Assembly: GCF_030052815.1 (NCBI RefSeq)
Contig: NC_079510.1
Span: forward strand, 42,347,566-42,411,565
Direction: 5' to 3'
Source of the DNA: Hevea brasiliensis
Taxonomy: Eukaryota > Streptophyta > Magnoliopsida > Malpighiales > Euphorbiaceae
Length of the DNA: 64,000 nucleotides
Part shown: piece after piece, positions 10,758 through 21,527 of the stretch
How positions within the stretch are numbered: the first letter of the stretch is position 1
How the letters are laid out: the number at the start of each line of letters is the position of its first letter
Program-made: the position numbers and the translations under genes
The notes under the pieces: generated by a model
Databases searched by the model: none
What the model was told of the DNA's origin: nothing
Seen by the model: only the letters and a program-made list of their open reading frames with translations

Positions 10758-12030
10758 TTCTTGGACCCTTTGATTGGAAATTCAACACTAATGTGAAAAT
10801 GGCTACTTTCATATTTAGAGGACCACATTATTCCATGTCCATGAGTTTCATCTAAAAGGAGATGATCGTGATTTAATTGGCCTTAGAAAATCTTTTAATT
10901 CTAGATGGCCATGCAAGAAAATAATGTCTTGCAGCCAGTTACATGTAGTATGGGATGATAGTTTTTGACCTTCAATCTTCTGTTTACATCTTTTAATTAT
11001 ACAAGAAGACAACCTTTTTTCATTTTCACTTGTTAGTGTCATTATCCTCTCTCTATAACAATAATCATATTCTATATCAATCACCATTAAAATTTGTCTC
11101 AGTAAATCCAAAATTAAAGCATATCCACGAGATAGAGACCATTTAAATTTTTTTAATATTATGCTCACTAAAAATTCATTGTGCCTTGGACCAATTGGAA
11201 TATCTTCATTTTTCACAATATGGGAGATGTTACATTGAAAGTTAATTTATAATTTCATTTTAAAATACCAATTTTTTAAATTTTATTTAATCAAAATTTT
11301 TTATTGAATTGAATGGACTGAACCAATCAATCCTAAAAACATTGGTCAAATTCAGGCAATTCACAAAAATACATTTTCTTGCTTCATGTATTAGTTGTTA
11401 TTTAAGAATTCAATATTTTTTTTTTCAATTTTTTATTTAAAAGCTAACTTAATTCCAAAAATTGTAATTGATAAAAAAAAAAAAAACACTTTATCAGTTA
11501 CAATCCTCTTTTGATTTCATATTTGTTTTAAAAACCAAAAATAAAATTACACAATAAATATGCAAATTTAATTCAAGAAAAGGGAAAAGGACAACTATAT
11601 TTGAAAAAAAAAAAGAAATATATATTATCCCATTTGAGAGACCAAATCATACATAACATTCTAAAGGAAAAAATATATATTTACATTTTGATTCCCATAA
11701 TTTGATAAGTATGGTTGGAATGATCATTTTGCCCTAGAAAGGTATATTTTCATTTTTCAATGTTCAAAGGCCATATGATTTGGTCTTATAAATCGGTATA
11801 CGTAGTTTAATTAATTTATAATATAATATAAATAATGATGCAAACTAATTATTATACTACTTAATTACGTACCCTTTAATCGTCAAAACTTTATTTTGAC
11901 TATAATATTAAATTAAAAAAAATCCATGCAGATTGAAATAGTTCATAAGAATTCATTAAAAATTGCATAATATTTTTCATATGTACACGTGATATCAACT
12001 AAGCAAATAGAGTGCAATTACTAGTAACCA
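10757..12030. repeat. Segmental duplication, copy A
   Basis: From TTCTTGGACCC to AAATAGAGTGCAATTACTAG, this block recurs in direct orientation at 12788–14295 with substitutions and indels. Shared blocks include GAAAATGGCTACTTTCATAT, AATAATGTCTTGCAGCCAGT and ATCAACTAAGCAAATAGAG. A 122-codon minus-strand frame (10848–11216) exists here but is not preserved in copy B and resembles no family I recognise, so I do not call it a gene. Confidence 0.7.
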
Positions 12031-12787
12031 AAAAGTTTGAAAAGTTTACGAACTTTCTTATTTAAATTTAATTTATTATGAATTTAAAATATAAAATATA
12101 TAATAAAATTTATATATTAAATATTTAAATTTTATATATTTATATTTTAAGTTAATAATAACCCAATAAATTTTCCACAATAACTAAACCCAACTATTCT
12201 CAATACGTAGCCCTTTCACTGACCACAAATACGTGGTCTTCATTATTTAATGAAGGGTTAAGACAGAACAGTGAACAAGTCTTGTACAGCTAGAATATAA
12301 TATATAGTTATCAAACTCGGACCCACCAAAATACAAGATTTTTCTTTCCTCATTTGCGAGATTTTTCACAATAAAAGTATAGTGCAATTTATTATCAATT
12401 AAAATTATAAGTTTTTAAGTTCGAAAAATTCAACATGATGTTCATTCTTATTATTTGTCTAAAAAAATTAATTTTATGTGTATAAATTAATCAGAGAATA
12501 CCTTGACTATAATTACGAGATTAAAAAAATCATTATTATTAAATAATAATATTTAATTTGGACAACGTAGCGAAAATGCCTTAAGAGTATTAAGAAAATT
12601 TTCATAACTTGTAATGAAACTTCAGAGCTGAGTCCAATTTGATTACCCTTTTTTTTTTCTTCTATTTTTAATTAGGAAACTTCAAAACTTGTTCCAAATA
12701 ATTGTGTCCCAGGTCACAACTGATGAGCTCAGAAGTTAACCATCCATCCATCTTCAGAGTATTATATACATATGATATATATACATA
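12031..12787. other. AT-rich spacer between the duplicated blocks, no gene seen
   Basis: Low-complexity AT-rich sequence with no coding frame, RNA gene or transposon terminus that I could identify. Confidence 0.5.
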
Positions 12788-14295
12788 TTCTTGGGTGTTT
12801 TAATTGGAAATTCAACACCAGCTAATGTGAAAATGGCTACTTTCATATATAGCGTATATTCAACGTTCAAGATTTTAATCTAATTAACAGGAGATGATCG
12901 TGGTTTGGCCGTAGAAAATCTTTTAGTTCTAGATGGCCAGATAAGAAAATAATGTCTTGCAGCCAGTTATATACAGTATCGGCTTATAGTTTTTGACCTT
13001 CAAACCCTACAAGACAATCTTTTTCATTTTCACATGTTAATGTCATTATCTAATTCTCTCTATAATGTTCGGCTATCAATCTAACCACCATTAAAATTTG
13101 TCTCAATAAATCCAAAATTCATTCATGAAAATTTTAAATCATGAAAATTGTTATACAGGGTTGGTGATTAATGATAGGTTAGTATTTTAAATCATGAAAA
13201 TTTTATGTTAATTTTCTAGTTTAAATGGCTCTGATATTAATTATAACTCTTTAATTTTAATTGATTCAAATAATTTACAGGATTTAAACCACTGGAGCTA
13301 AAATAGTTGGTGGGACTTGTATCCCACCGCTTGAGATATTAAATAAGAAGTCAATAAAATTTTGTTTTAACAATGCTCCTTCATTGAAGGTGTTTTTAAT
13401 TTGTGAGATATTAGTTCTAGATGGATTGTCCACTGAATCAATTAAATTAAGAATCAAATTAATAATTTATTTGTTTAGTTTAATTTTTTTTATTTATTTT
13501 ATATAATCTCATTTTAAAATATATAATAATTTTTTTAATTTTAAATTTTATTTAATCAAATTTTTTATTGAATTGAATCGACAACTGAACTAGTCAGTTG
13601 GTTCAATCTTAAAAACATTAGCCCAAAAAATACATTATCTTTGCTTCATGTAAAATTAATTCTAAGTAAATTGTATATGTAAAGTCAGGAGTTTAAATTT
13701 TAAAGTTGTCATTATTAAGACTTGAGAACTCCCGATAGAAATTGCATACTTAAAATGAAAAAAAAATTTATTTTTCTAAAATTGTTTTATTTTATTTAAA
13801 AGCTAACTTTATACTGAAAAATTGTAATTGATAAATGGAGGGATTTCCATAACTCTAATTAAAAAAAAAGACTATCAACTACAATCCTCTTTTAGTTTTA
13901 TGTATATATTAAAAATAAAATTACACAATAAATACATAAATTTAATTCAAGAAAGGAAAAAAAGGAAAATAATATTTTGCAAAAAATTATATAAAAGCGA
14001 TCCCATTTGGGAGACCAAATCATACATTACATATGATAGAGAAAAAAAAAATTTACTTTTGATCTGATCTAAATAAAAAAATCTTTAATTTATAATATAT
14101 AAATAATGATGCTAACTAATTATTATACTACTTAATTACCTTTAACCATCAAAACTTTATTTTGACTATATCATTAAATTAAAAAAAAATCAATTCAGAT
14201 TGAAATAGTACATAAGAATTCATTAAAAATTGCATAACATTTTCCATATATGCACACTATATCAACTAAGCAAATAGAGTGCAATTACCATGAAC
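12788..14295. repeat. Segmental duplication, copy B
   Basis: Direct repeat of 10757–12030, longer because of extra AT-rich sequence, chiefly around 13130–13330. Collinear matches run from ATTGGAAATTCAACACCAGC to AGTGCAATTACCATGAAC. No preserved coding frame. Confidence 0.7.
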
Positions 14296-15495
14296 TCGAA
14301 ATCCGGCTTCAAAATTTCTAGAAATCCAACAAATTTTCCACAAAATTTCTAGAAAACCCAAAAAAGAAATACAACACGAAATTATGTGCGAGATATAGAG
14401 AATATAATAATAGACACATATATCAATTCAACATCTTTGTTAAATGGAGATCACATAAGTTTTTATTGCACTACAAAAATCGATAGTGATTAATAAGAGT
14501 TTTAATTTAATGGAATTAGAATAATCTTTATAGTTATGAGGTTTTGAGTTCAAATCAGAGTTAAATAATGACTTTAATTTAACGATATTAGAGTAATCTT
14601 TTATGATGATGAGATTTTGAGTTTCACTCAAAGTTAGATGGTGACTTTTATCTTTCTCTCAATTCTATATAGCTTAAATTATCAAGTGTTAATAGCATTA
14701 AATTAAGCCAGCCTAAAATATTAAGTGTTAATAACATTAAATTAAGGTGGCTGTGGCTGCGGTGCATGTGGGAAGACCGGAGACTAGAGTCTTTTTTATT
14801 ACCATTTATTCTCTTGTTTTTGAATTTTTCCCCTAGTAAAAAGCAAATCAGATTTTACTCATGCATTGCTTCCTCCATGGAAGCAAGGTTTCTAATGTAA
14901 AGAAAAACAAAGTCTGTTTAATTTATTGATTAAGATTAGTCGTTGGCAATCAATGACCTGTAGTTAAAAAGACTAAATTAATAATTAAAAAATTCAACTT
15001 TCACGGTATACTTATCATTTTAACTCATTAATTTTTTTTAAAAAAAGTTGATTTAGAACTTGTTCACCAAACTAATAAAGTCAATCATTGGAAACCCAAA
15101 AGCCCACCGTATGCTATATTTTTCCCTGTAATATTGCTCATTCAAATAGTCAAGCACCAACTCTTGTAATACGGTTAGTATTTGAATGGTAAATTTTTTT
15201 TTAATAATTTCTAGTATACTAAAAGAAAATAATAGTGATTGTATAACTTATTTAATGATAATCTATTTATTAAGGCATTGCAATTAATTAATTATTAATA
15301 AGACATTCCTCACAAAACACGACTTATTCAAATCCAAGATAGCAAGCTAGAGATGCAAGAGAAATCACTGTGTGAATGGCAAGATCTGCAATTGCATACG
15401 TATGCATTTTTTTTTCTTATGGAACATGAACTAAAAGCAAATATGGTTTAAGCCTTCTTGGTAAAATTGATTCTAAGCGGTTCCCTCAATTTGAA
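14296..15495. other. Intergenic, downstream of the U-box gene
   Basis: Contains an imperfect tandem duplication of about 75 bp (near 14490–14640, repeating TTTAATTTAA..., GAGTAATCTTT, GAG.TTTTGAGTT) and a 28-bp tandem duplication near 14680–14746 (ATTAAGTGTTAATARCATTAA). No gene was identified. The last few hundred bases should hold the 3' UTR of the minus-strand U-box gene. Confidence 0.45.
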
Positions 15496-16827
15496 TTAAA
15501 AGGGCCTTTTGAGGTCCTTGAAATCTGAAGAATCAATACACTCCAATCTCTCCCTATGAGGGTTCAACATCTTCAATAATTCAGTTGCTTTCTCTTTGGT
15601 TCTCTCCCCACAACCAACCTGTAAGAGCAGCAAGAGCTTTTGAAAAGCACCCACTTGAAGAGCCTCAAGAAGAACACCTCCCTCTTGCCTCTTCTGAGCC
15701 TTGCAAAGCTTCCATAAAATGGAGACAGAGAACTCAGTCGCCAAATCTGAAACTCTATGAATTTTCTTGACTAGAACTGGGATAGTTAGAGAATGGTCAT
15801 TCATCTTCTCTCTCCCTTCATCACAGCTACAGATTCCATCAAGAACGCCTAACCCCTTTTCGCATACGCTTCTTTCGGTATCTACAACCATCTCTACCAG
15901 CAATGAGATCAAACCCATATCTACAAATTTGGTAATCGCCTTCACATTTGTAGGGGTTGATGTGACCATCTGATAAATGGTCACCAGAGAAGCTTTTGTT
16001 GCAGCAGGACAAATGGGTTCCTTAATCAGCTTAAACAATCCCTCTGTAGCTCCTTCAGTTGCTGATAAAACCTCCAATTTTTTGGTATCCGACGAAACAA
16101 GCTCTTTAAGCACCAAAACTGCGTTTCTTCTCCCAGATAAATCTCCTCCCTTCAAGAACCAGACTAAACAATCCATGGAAGCAGCCGAGCCAAGGTGGCT
16201 GTTGGCCTCTCCATCAAGAGGGAACATTAATGTCAGAGTCGACAATATTTCCTCCAAAACCGTAGCATTTTCATTGAAACATGCTCTCGAGAACTCTTCA
16301 AAAGCAGCTGATAATACACTACCTGTCCCATTACTCACAAAACGTTTTTTGTTCCTTTCGCTTTCCTTCATCAGGGTCTTGATCTTGGCCACCAAATTTC
16401 GGCATCCAACTTGATCCCCTCCTTTACAAGCCGCTGCAGTAATCTTTGCCTGAATTTTCAAAACCTCAACAGAACTCACAGGAATTCTAGGCGTAGGAAT
16501 CCTTTCAATCCCATAAGACCTATTCTCCACGCACCAATCTTGTATCATTTTACGTATACTATGATTTGGTATAGGCTCAAGACTCCTCAAAACCTGGTTG
16601 GTGATGGGGCAGGTTACATTCCCAGCCTCTATCCACTTCTCTATACTCTCACGATCATAAGTAATCCCAGTCGACAAAGTCACCGGATCCTTCATCAAAT
16701 CCAACGATATAGGGCAGCGAAAATCTTTCGGTATGGCCAGCTCCATGTCGATGCAGTGTTCACCCTCTAGCCGCTGCTTCTCTGCTGCACGGCGGGCCGC
16801 CCTCCTCCTCCTCCAGGTAGAGATCAT
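15496..16827 (-). CDS. PUB21: U-box/ARM-repeat E3 ubiquitin ligase, PUB20/21 (CMPG) group
   Basis: Single-exon gene of 443 aa. The first ATG gives MISTWRRRRAARRAAEKQ; longer frames upstream open only with TTG. A U-box spans about residues 33–105, with IPKDFRCPISLDLMKDPV, TYDRESIEKW and CPIT preserved, the surface that recruits an E2 enzyme. After a linker, residues ~130–425 form helical ARM-like repeats (for example LSGRRNAVLVLKEL and EKGLGVLDGICSCDEGREKM) that should bind the substrate. Length, the basic N-terminus and lack of introns match PUB20–PUB29 class proteins, best PUB20/21. Known members are rapidly induced by elicitors and act in immune and stress signalling; that role here is inferred. 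The neighbouring gene is divergent, 2.3 kb away. Confidence 0.9.
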   Translation of the reverse strand: MISTWRRRRAARRAAEKQRLEGEHCIDMELAIPKDFRCPISLDLMKDPVTLSTGITYDRESIEKWIEAGNVTCPITNQVLRSLEPIPNHSIRKMIQDWCVENRSYGIERIPTPRIPVSSVEVLKIQAKITAAACKGGDQVGCRNLVAKIKTLMKESERNKKRFVSNGTGSVLSAAFEEFSRACFNENATVLEEILSTLTLMFPLDGEANSHLGSAASMDCLVWFLKGGDLSGRRNAVLVLKELVSSDTKKLEVLSATEGATEGLFKLIKEPICPAATKASLVTIYQMVTSTPTNVKAITKFVDMGLISLLVEMVVDTERSVCEKGLGVLDGICSCDEGREKMNDHSLTIPVLVKKIHRVSDLATEFSVSILWKLCKAQKRQEGGVLLEALQVGAFQKLLLLLQVGCGERTKEKATELLKMLNPHRERLECIDSSDFKDLKRPF

Positions 16828-16916
16828 GATGAAATGCAATAGTACTCAAGAAATCAAAGAAAGCGTCTGTTCTTGCTGCGTTGTTTAATTGGTGATAGTT
16901 TCTTGTTAGAAAGGAG

Positions 16917-16925
16917 TATATATAG
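16917..16925 (-). promoter_or_regulatory. TATA box of the U-box gene
   Basis: CTATATATA on the minus strand, about 90 bp upstream of the ATG at 16827. This implies a transcript start near 16885–16890 and a short 5' leader of about 60 nt. Confidence 0.6.
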
Positions 16926-17097
16926 AGAGAAGGTTTGTGCTGTGTCACATGGGGACGAGTTTGTTCAACATTCAAAATACACAAGGTAGAAAATTAAAAA
17001 AAGGGAGAGTTAATAAAGATATAAAAAAAAAAAAAATCAAGGCCGGAAGGTGTTTTTTGATTGATGAAGAAGATGACGATGATGAGGTTTTGAATAT

Positions 17098-17152
17098 TTG
17101 ACCGTTGAAGAGGATGTGGCTTTAGAAATTGGAATGAATCAAAACTTTGACT
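17098..17152. promoter_or_regulatory. Two W-box motifs upstream of the U-box gene
   Basis: TTGACC at 17098–17103 and TTGACT at 17147–17152, both on the plus strand, lie 175–230 bp upstream of the TATA box. TTGAC(C/T) is the WRKY-factor binding core. Parsley and Arabidopsis CMPG-type genes are known to be elicitor-inducible through W-box-like elements, so the placement makes sense. Occupancy is not shown. Confidence 0.4.
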
Positions 17153-17159
17153 ACAAAAA

Positions 17160-17247
17160 CAAAATTTAATTTGAAGGGCTCGTCAACGTACGGGTCGGTT
17201 TGGACTCACTAACCTTGCATGTGAGATTATTATAATTTTTTCTAATC

Positions 17248-17278
<31 letters not shown>

Positions 17279-18998
17279 GTACGCGTTCGAAACGCGAAAA
17301 TATGTGCGTTTTGGCGGGGGAATTCGTGTTGCGCAACATTAACGCGGGGTTTACTACGGAATGAAGATTTCAGTGGCTCGATGAGAAAAGAACAGAACCC
17401 TCCCTTGAGTAAATTCTTGCATTCCGTATATCCAAATACATTTTGCTTTTATAATAAATTTCAATTAAAATTAAAATATTTAATAAAAAATAAAAATTTG
17501 AAAAAAATAATCGACTTGATTAAAATCGGACCGAATTAATTTGAATTGAAATTAAAAACGTGAAAGAACGTTAGGAGTGTATTTTTTAGCGTTATTTACT
17601 TATCATTTTTCATGCTATGGAGGAATAAATGATATCACCTGTGAAACATTGGTTTATAATATAATTTCTCCTACAACATGGTTTGGTTTTGTGATCATAA
17701 GCAAACCTATGTGGAGGATCTGCCACCCCATCTTGCTTATATCACTGTTCAGATGTAATATCCCTTGCTGTTTAATGCCATTTATTATACACTTATTTTT
17801 TTTTTAAATAATAAAATGTTTATAAAGTAAAATTTAATGGACTGAGCCTTACTCCGCTCAAAAAGTTTGTCGATTAAATATCTTATAAAATGGAAGTTTT
17901 AAAATACAGGTTCAGGTGTACTTTATTGACTAGAATTGAAATCAAAGGCCAATCAAGAGAGAAAGTTGCAAGATTAAATTTGACCCACCAAGCAAATATT
18001 ATGCAAGATGGATGGCATGTATCAGTCTTGCTTGTCCGAATAGGGGTCAATCGGTCCATAAAAAGTGAGAATTTTTTTTATCAGTTTACAAAGTTTGATT
18101 AATTTAATTTGAATTAATTCTATAATTATTTTTCTTTTAAAATTTTTTCTTGTTTGCCAATTCTATTCGAATTTATGGAAAATGAGTGTGGAATAAGTAA
18201 CAGTGTGGAATAAACGTTAAATTAAATATATATATTAAGATACATGTAAAATTAATTAAAATTTTTAGTTAAATTAATTATTTGAAAAAGCATGATAATA
18301 TTTATTTAATATTTAATAAAATATATAATTATTTAAATATAAAATAAATAATCACTTAAATATATAAAAATTTAGATATGAGATTATTTTATTAATAAAA
18401 GAAAATTTTAGAGATGAAATTGAATGAGTTGCGCCCTAGAACAAGTGAACAACCAATTGCATGGAAGCCAACTGATGGTGCCTCTGGAATTGCTTTTCAG
18501 TGACTAGTTCTACTGGATTACAGTCTTTTTCCCTGGAAAACATGATCCTGTTGACCCAATCTAAAACTGCATTCTCAGAGTCTGCATTCTACTGTGGTGA
18601 ACATGCACTACATTCTATAGATCGATCAGGTGTCTGATTTGTAAAATTAACAGTCTGAAGAAAGCCTCACTTTATAATTTAGCGCCAAAAAAGAATTATT
18701 CTCTGTTAAGATACCTGATGAATGGACCAAGAATTGAATTCCAAATTTGTCTTCGTATAGATATCATTTTGTTAGAAGCTCGAATGTATTTACAAGAATG
18801 ACAAGTGTAACCTAGAAAATTTAGAGGTAGAAGTTAATCTTGCTTATCCAAAAATATTATAATCGTAATCGTTAAACGTAATCGTTAAATTCGATCATTA
18901 CAAAGAAAGATTAGTGCTAAACTATGTGATAACAGCTGCAAATTTATTATAATAATAATTAATAACCCAAAAACTATACCATTCTCGTTATTTTCTCT
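17160..18998. other. Intergenic region between the divergent U-box and ANTH genes
   Basis: Contains a (TTA)n microsatellite (about 17249–17278) and AT-rich filler. A higher-complexity patch at 18425–18670 reads on the minus strand as a short frame with the phrase ENAVLDWVNRIMFSREKDC (about 18438–18580), preceded by stops. It may be a gene or transposon fragment of unknown origin. No complete gene was seen. Confidence 0.4.
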
Positions 18999-19003
18999 GA
19001 TTC

Positions 19004-19011
19004 CTATAAAC
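19004..19011 (+). promoter_or_regulatory. TATA box of the ANTH gene
   Basis: CTATAAAC lies about 75 bp upstream of the ATG at 19086, predicting a short leader of about 45 nt. Confidence 0.5.
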
Positions 19012-19085
19012 AAAATCTCAAACCCTTGGCCGTCCCTCTTCTTTTCACAGCCTTTCCATTGTTCTCTCTCTGCCTGTGTGTAGCC

Positions 19086-20534
19086 ATGAGGCGATTCAGG
19101 CAAGCTTTTTGTGCCTTAAAAGAGCACAGCTTCGTAAGCTATGCAAAAGTGGCCACTTTTGGTCGCTTTTGCGATCTTGATCTCACCATTGTCAAAGCAA
19201 CTGCTCCTGATGACTTGCCATTGCCTGAAAAATACATACATGAGCTTTTGAATATATTTTCTATCTCTTCCTCTTCGTTTCATTCTTTTTCCCTTAGCTT
19301 TTCCCGTCGTTTTGGCAGAACTCACTGCTGGAAAGTTGCACTCAAGTGTCTTCTTCTCCTCCACCGTTTACTCAGGTCTTTGCCCGATTACTGCCCTTTC
19401 CGAGCTGAACTTTTGTATGCCAGATCCAACGGTCTTCTGTCTCTCTATCCCTGTCATTTTCGTGATCATTCATCCTCAAATCCGGAAGATTACACCATGT
19501 TTATTAGATCCTATGCTCAGTTGCTCCACGAAGCTCTCGATTGCTTTTCCTTTGACGGGAAAGTAACAGAAGAGGAAGTAGTGGAAGAAGAAAAAGACAA
19601 AGAACTGCCAAAGAACTTAAAAGAAAAAATGAAAGAAGCCGATAGAATTCTTGAAGTTCTGCAGCAGCTTCAGAGCCTAATAGATCGAGTCATGGACTGC
19701 AGGCCAACCGAAGCTGCTGCTAAAAGTTTCATTGTCCAATCTGCCATGAAATATATAATTCGCGATAGTTTCATCTGCTACACTTCTTTTCGGAAGGAAA
19801 TTGTTTTGGTTATGGACCACCTGATCCAAATGCCATACAAAAGTTGTATCTTGTCCTTTGGGATTTACAAGAAAGCAGCCTTGCAAGCGGAGCAGCTCTG
19901 CGACTTCTATGACTGGTGCAAAGCAAAGGGGTTGTGTGGCTCTCACGAACACCCTTTCATAGAAAAAATTCCAGAGATACAGATTCGAGCTCTCGGGAAT
20001 TTCCTCAATGGAATATGGCAACCAACAGAGTCATCTTCGTCTGCAACATCCCCATCTTCGTGGGTGGAGTCTAATAAATCATGTTCGACTGAAGATGATG
20101 AAACAGATAGCAATAAGCAAATGGATAAAAGGAATATTATAGTAAGTACTCAGTGGGTGAAATTTGAAGAGAATTATAGTGGTTTATTCCAAAGAAAGAT
20201 AGAAGAAAATAAAGAAGAGATGGCACCATTGATTCAATTAGAAGATGGTGAAAACGATGACTGGGAGGTGCTGCTTGATGCTTCACTTCATCTTTCACGT
20301 AATATTCCTCTCAACAATCACTTGTTATACCCTTGCACTGGATTTAGCAATGGCTATGGATGTGAGGTTCATGGAAAAGACTCATCAAATGGAGAAAAGA
20401 ACAATCAATGGCAGTTGCAAGTATATAATCCTAATAATTATGCCTTAAATCCTTTTAGCCAACCTTATTATTACATGCCAAATTGCTACGAATGGTACCA
20501 TGGGAGTAATCCTGCATGTCCCTGGGGATTGTAG
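19086..20534 (+). CDS. Putative clathrin assembly protein, ANTH domain (At1g25240-like)
   Basis: Intronless gene for 482 aa, starting at the first ATG (MRRFRQAFCALKEHS). The N-terminal ~290 residues form an ANTH domain: the segment DLTIVKATAPDDLPLPEKY matches the PtdIns(4,5)P2-binding motif (lysine, then basic residue plus H/Y), followed by WKVALKCLLLLHRLLR and the long helices seen in CALM/AP180 proteins. An acidic insertion rich in E/K lies at residues ~159–185. The C-terminal half is low-complexity, with an NDDWEVLLDA segment and an NPF motif at 455–457, a typical endocytic adaptor ligand. The protein should link phosphoinositide-rich membrane to clathrin during vesicle budding. It is longer than the 340–380 aa Arabidopsis relatives that I recall. 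Confidence 0.85.
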   Translation: MRRFRQAFCALKEHSFVSYAKVATFGRFCDLDLTIVKATAPDDLPLPEKYIHELLNIFSISSSSFHSFSLSFSRRFGRTHCWKVALKCLLLLHRLLRSLPDYCPFRAELLYARSNGLLSLYPCHFRDHSSSNPEDYTMFIRSYAQLLHEALDCFSFDGKVTEEEVVEEEKDKELPKNLKEKMKEADRILEVLQQLQSLIDRVMDCRPTEAAAKSFIVQSAMKYIIRDSFICYTSFRKEIVLVMDHLIQMPYKSCILSFGIYKKAALQAEQLCDFYDWCKAKGLCGSHEHPFIEKIPEIQIRALGNFLNGIWQPTESSSSATSPSSWVESNKSCSTEDDETDSNKQMDKRNIIVSTQWVKFEENYSGLFQRKIEENKEEMAPLIQLEDGENDDWEVLLDASLHLSRNIPLNNHLLYPCTGFSNGYGCEVHGKDSSNGEKNNQWQLQVYNPNNYALNPFSQPYYYMPNCYEWYHGSNPACPWGL

Positions 20535-21457
20535 AAGCAAAGAGACAACATTGGCCTCTGGAGCTTCTTATTTTAGTCAAACATATTGTCATAACAAGGA
20601 ATTGGATGGAGATTAGTTATTTTGGTTGGTTGATTAATTAAGGTTTGTTTTATAGAGCAAATAGAAGTTTATTCATCTATGATTGTAAGCATTCATAATG
20701 CATTATTGATAAATCTTTTTCTGCAATTTTTATAGGATCAAACAATTTTTTTTTTGGGTACATTTGCCCATTGAGTCTTATTTTATCCTATTTTAACTTG
20801 ATGTAATTGAATCTTAACAATCATATTTTTCTCATCAAAATGTCGAGTAGAACTCAATTTAAAGGCCTTCCTTCTTGGAAACATGCTAATGAATATAGTT
20901 ACATAAAGCACCACCTTCCCCATGAACAATAGGTTTTACCCAACTACAACTATGCTACATATTACAACGGCAAGAGCACATTGTTAAAATGCTCCATACG
21001 GATTTCTAACATTGTTCAAACATCTTTCGTTTTACCATCCTTCTTCATTTGATAAAACATTGATACGATCATCCCCTGAAATTTCAGGGTAAGCAGCAGA
21101 ACACTAACCCTCGGAGGCTCAAATCCTTAAAAGAGTAAAATTTCGATTTATTGAAAACGTTTCTCAAAATTTTTCATTTACATTTGGTATAGAATTTGAA
21201 AGAGTAATATTTAATATTATAAAACTACACTAAGTCTACAATTCTCAAAATATACAGCATTGCACAGATGGTGTTAATCAATCTCAGTTTCCAATTAATG
21301 AACTTTTGCACAAAAACCACGAAAAATCATGTGCAATAACAGCTAGTCTGGTACAGTATAACAGGAAATATAAGTATCAATGGGAACTCCAAGTAATCAC
21401 ATACACCCATATTGATTCACCCAATCAGCTAGCTTGTCTTGATTTGTTTCCAGCACA
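20535..21457. other. Shared 3' intergenic region of two convergent genes
   Basis: Lies between the stop of the ANTH gene (plus) and the stop of THO2 (minus), so it must hold both 3' UTRs and terminators. It is AT-rich with no coding frame or transposon end recognised. Poly(A) signals are too degenerate in plants to place with confidence. Confidence 0.5.
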
Positions 21458-21527
21458 CTACTTCCTGTGCCTCCGCTTTGGCTCTGCTCTTTGCCTCTTG
21501 TCATCATCCCATTCTCGGTCATACATT
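21458..21527 (-). CDS. THO2: THO2 terminal coding exon 32 (basic C-terminus)
   Basis: Small last exon beginning after acceptor TTATAG, encoding [22 protein letters not shown] in two halves around the acidic DDD, then stop TAG at 21458–21460. The donor is GATCC|GTATCC at 22044; the split proline codon is completed by the first A of this exon. If the intron is retained, translation stops three codons later (TAA at 22034–22036), giving a protein without the basic tail. Confidence 0.8.

Noticed and set aside
10848..11216. 122-codon minus-strand reading frame
   Set aside because: Not preserved in the duplicated copy at 12.9 kb, and it resembles no known family. Kept as part of the duplication, not called a gene.
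15585..16770. Several plus-strand frames across the U-box gene
   Set aside because: Shadows of the intact minus-strand gene, with no start context or domain content.
16828..16839. Longer N-terminus of the U-box protein
   Set aside because: The extension would begin at TTG. The first ATG is at 16827 and gives the usual basic N-terminus.
19026..19085. N-terminal hydrophobic extension of the ANTH protein
   Set aside because: It opens with TTG and would mimic a signal peptide. The first ATG at 19086 matches the family start.
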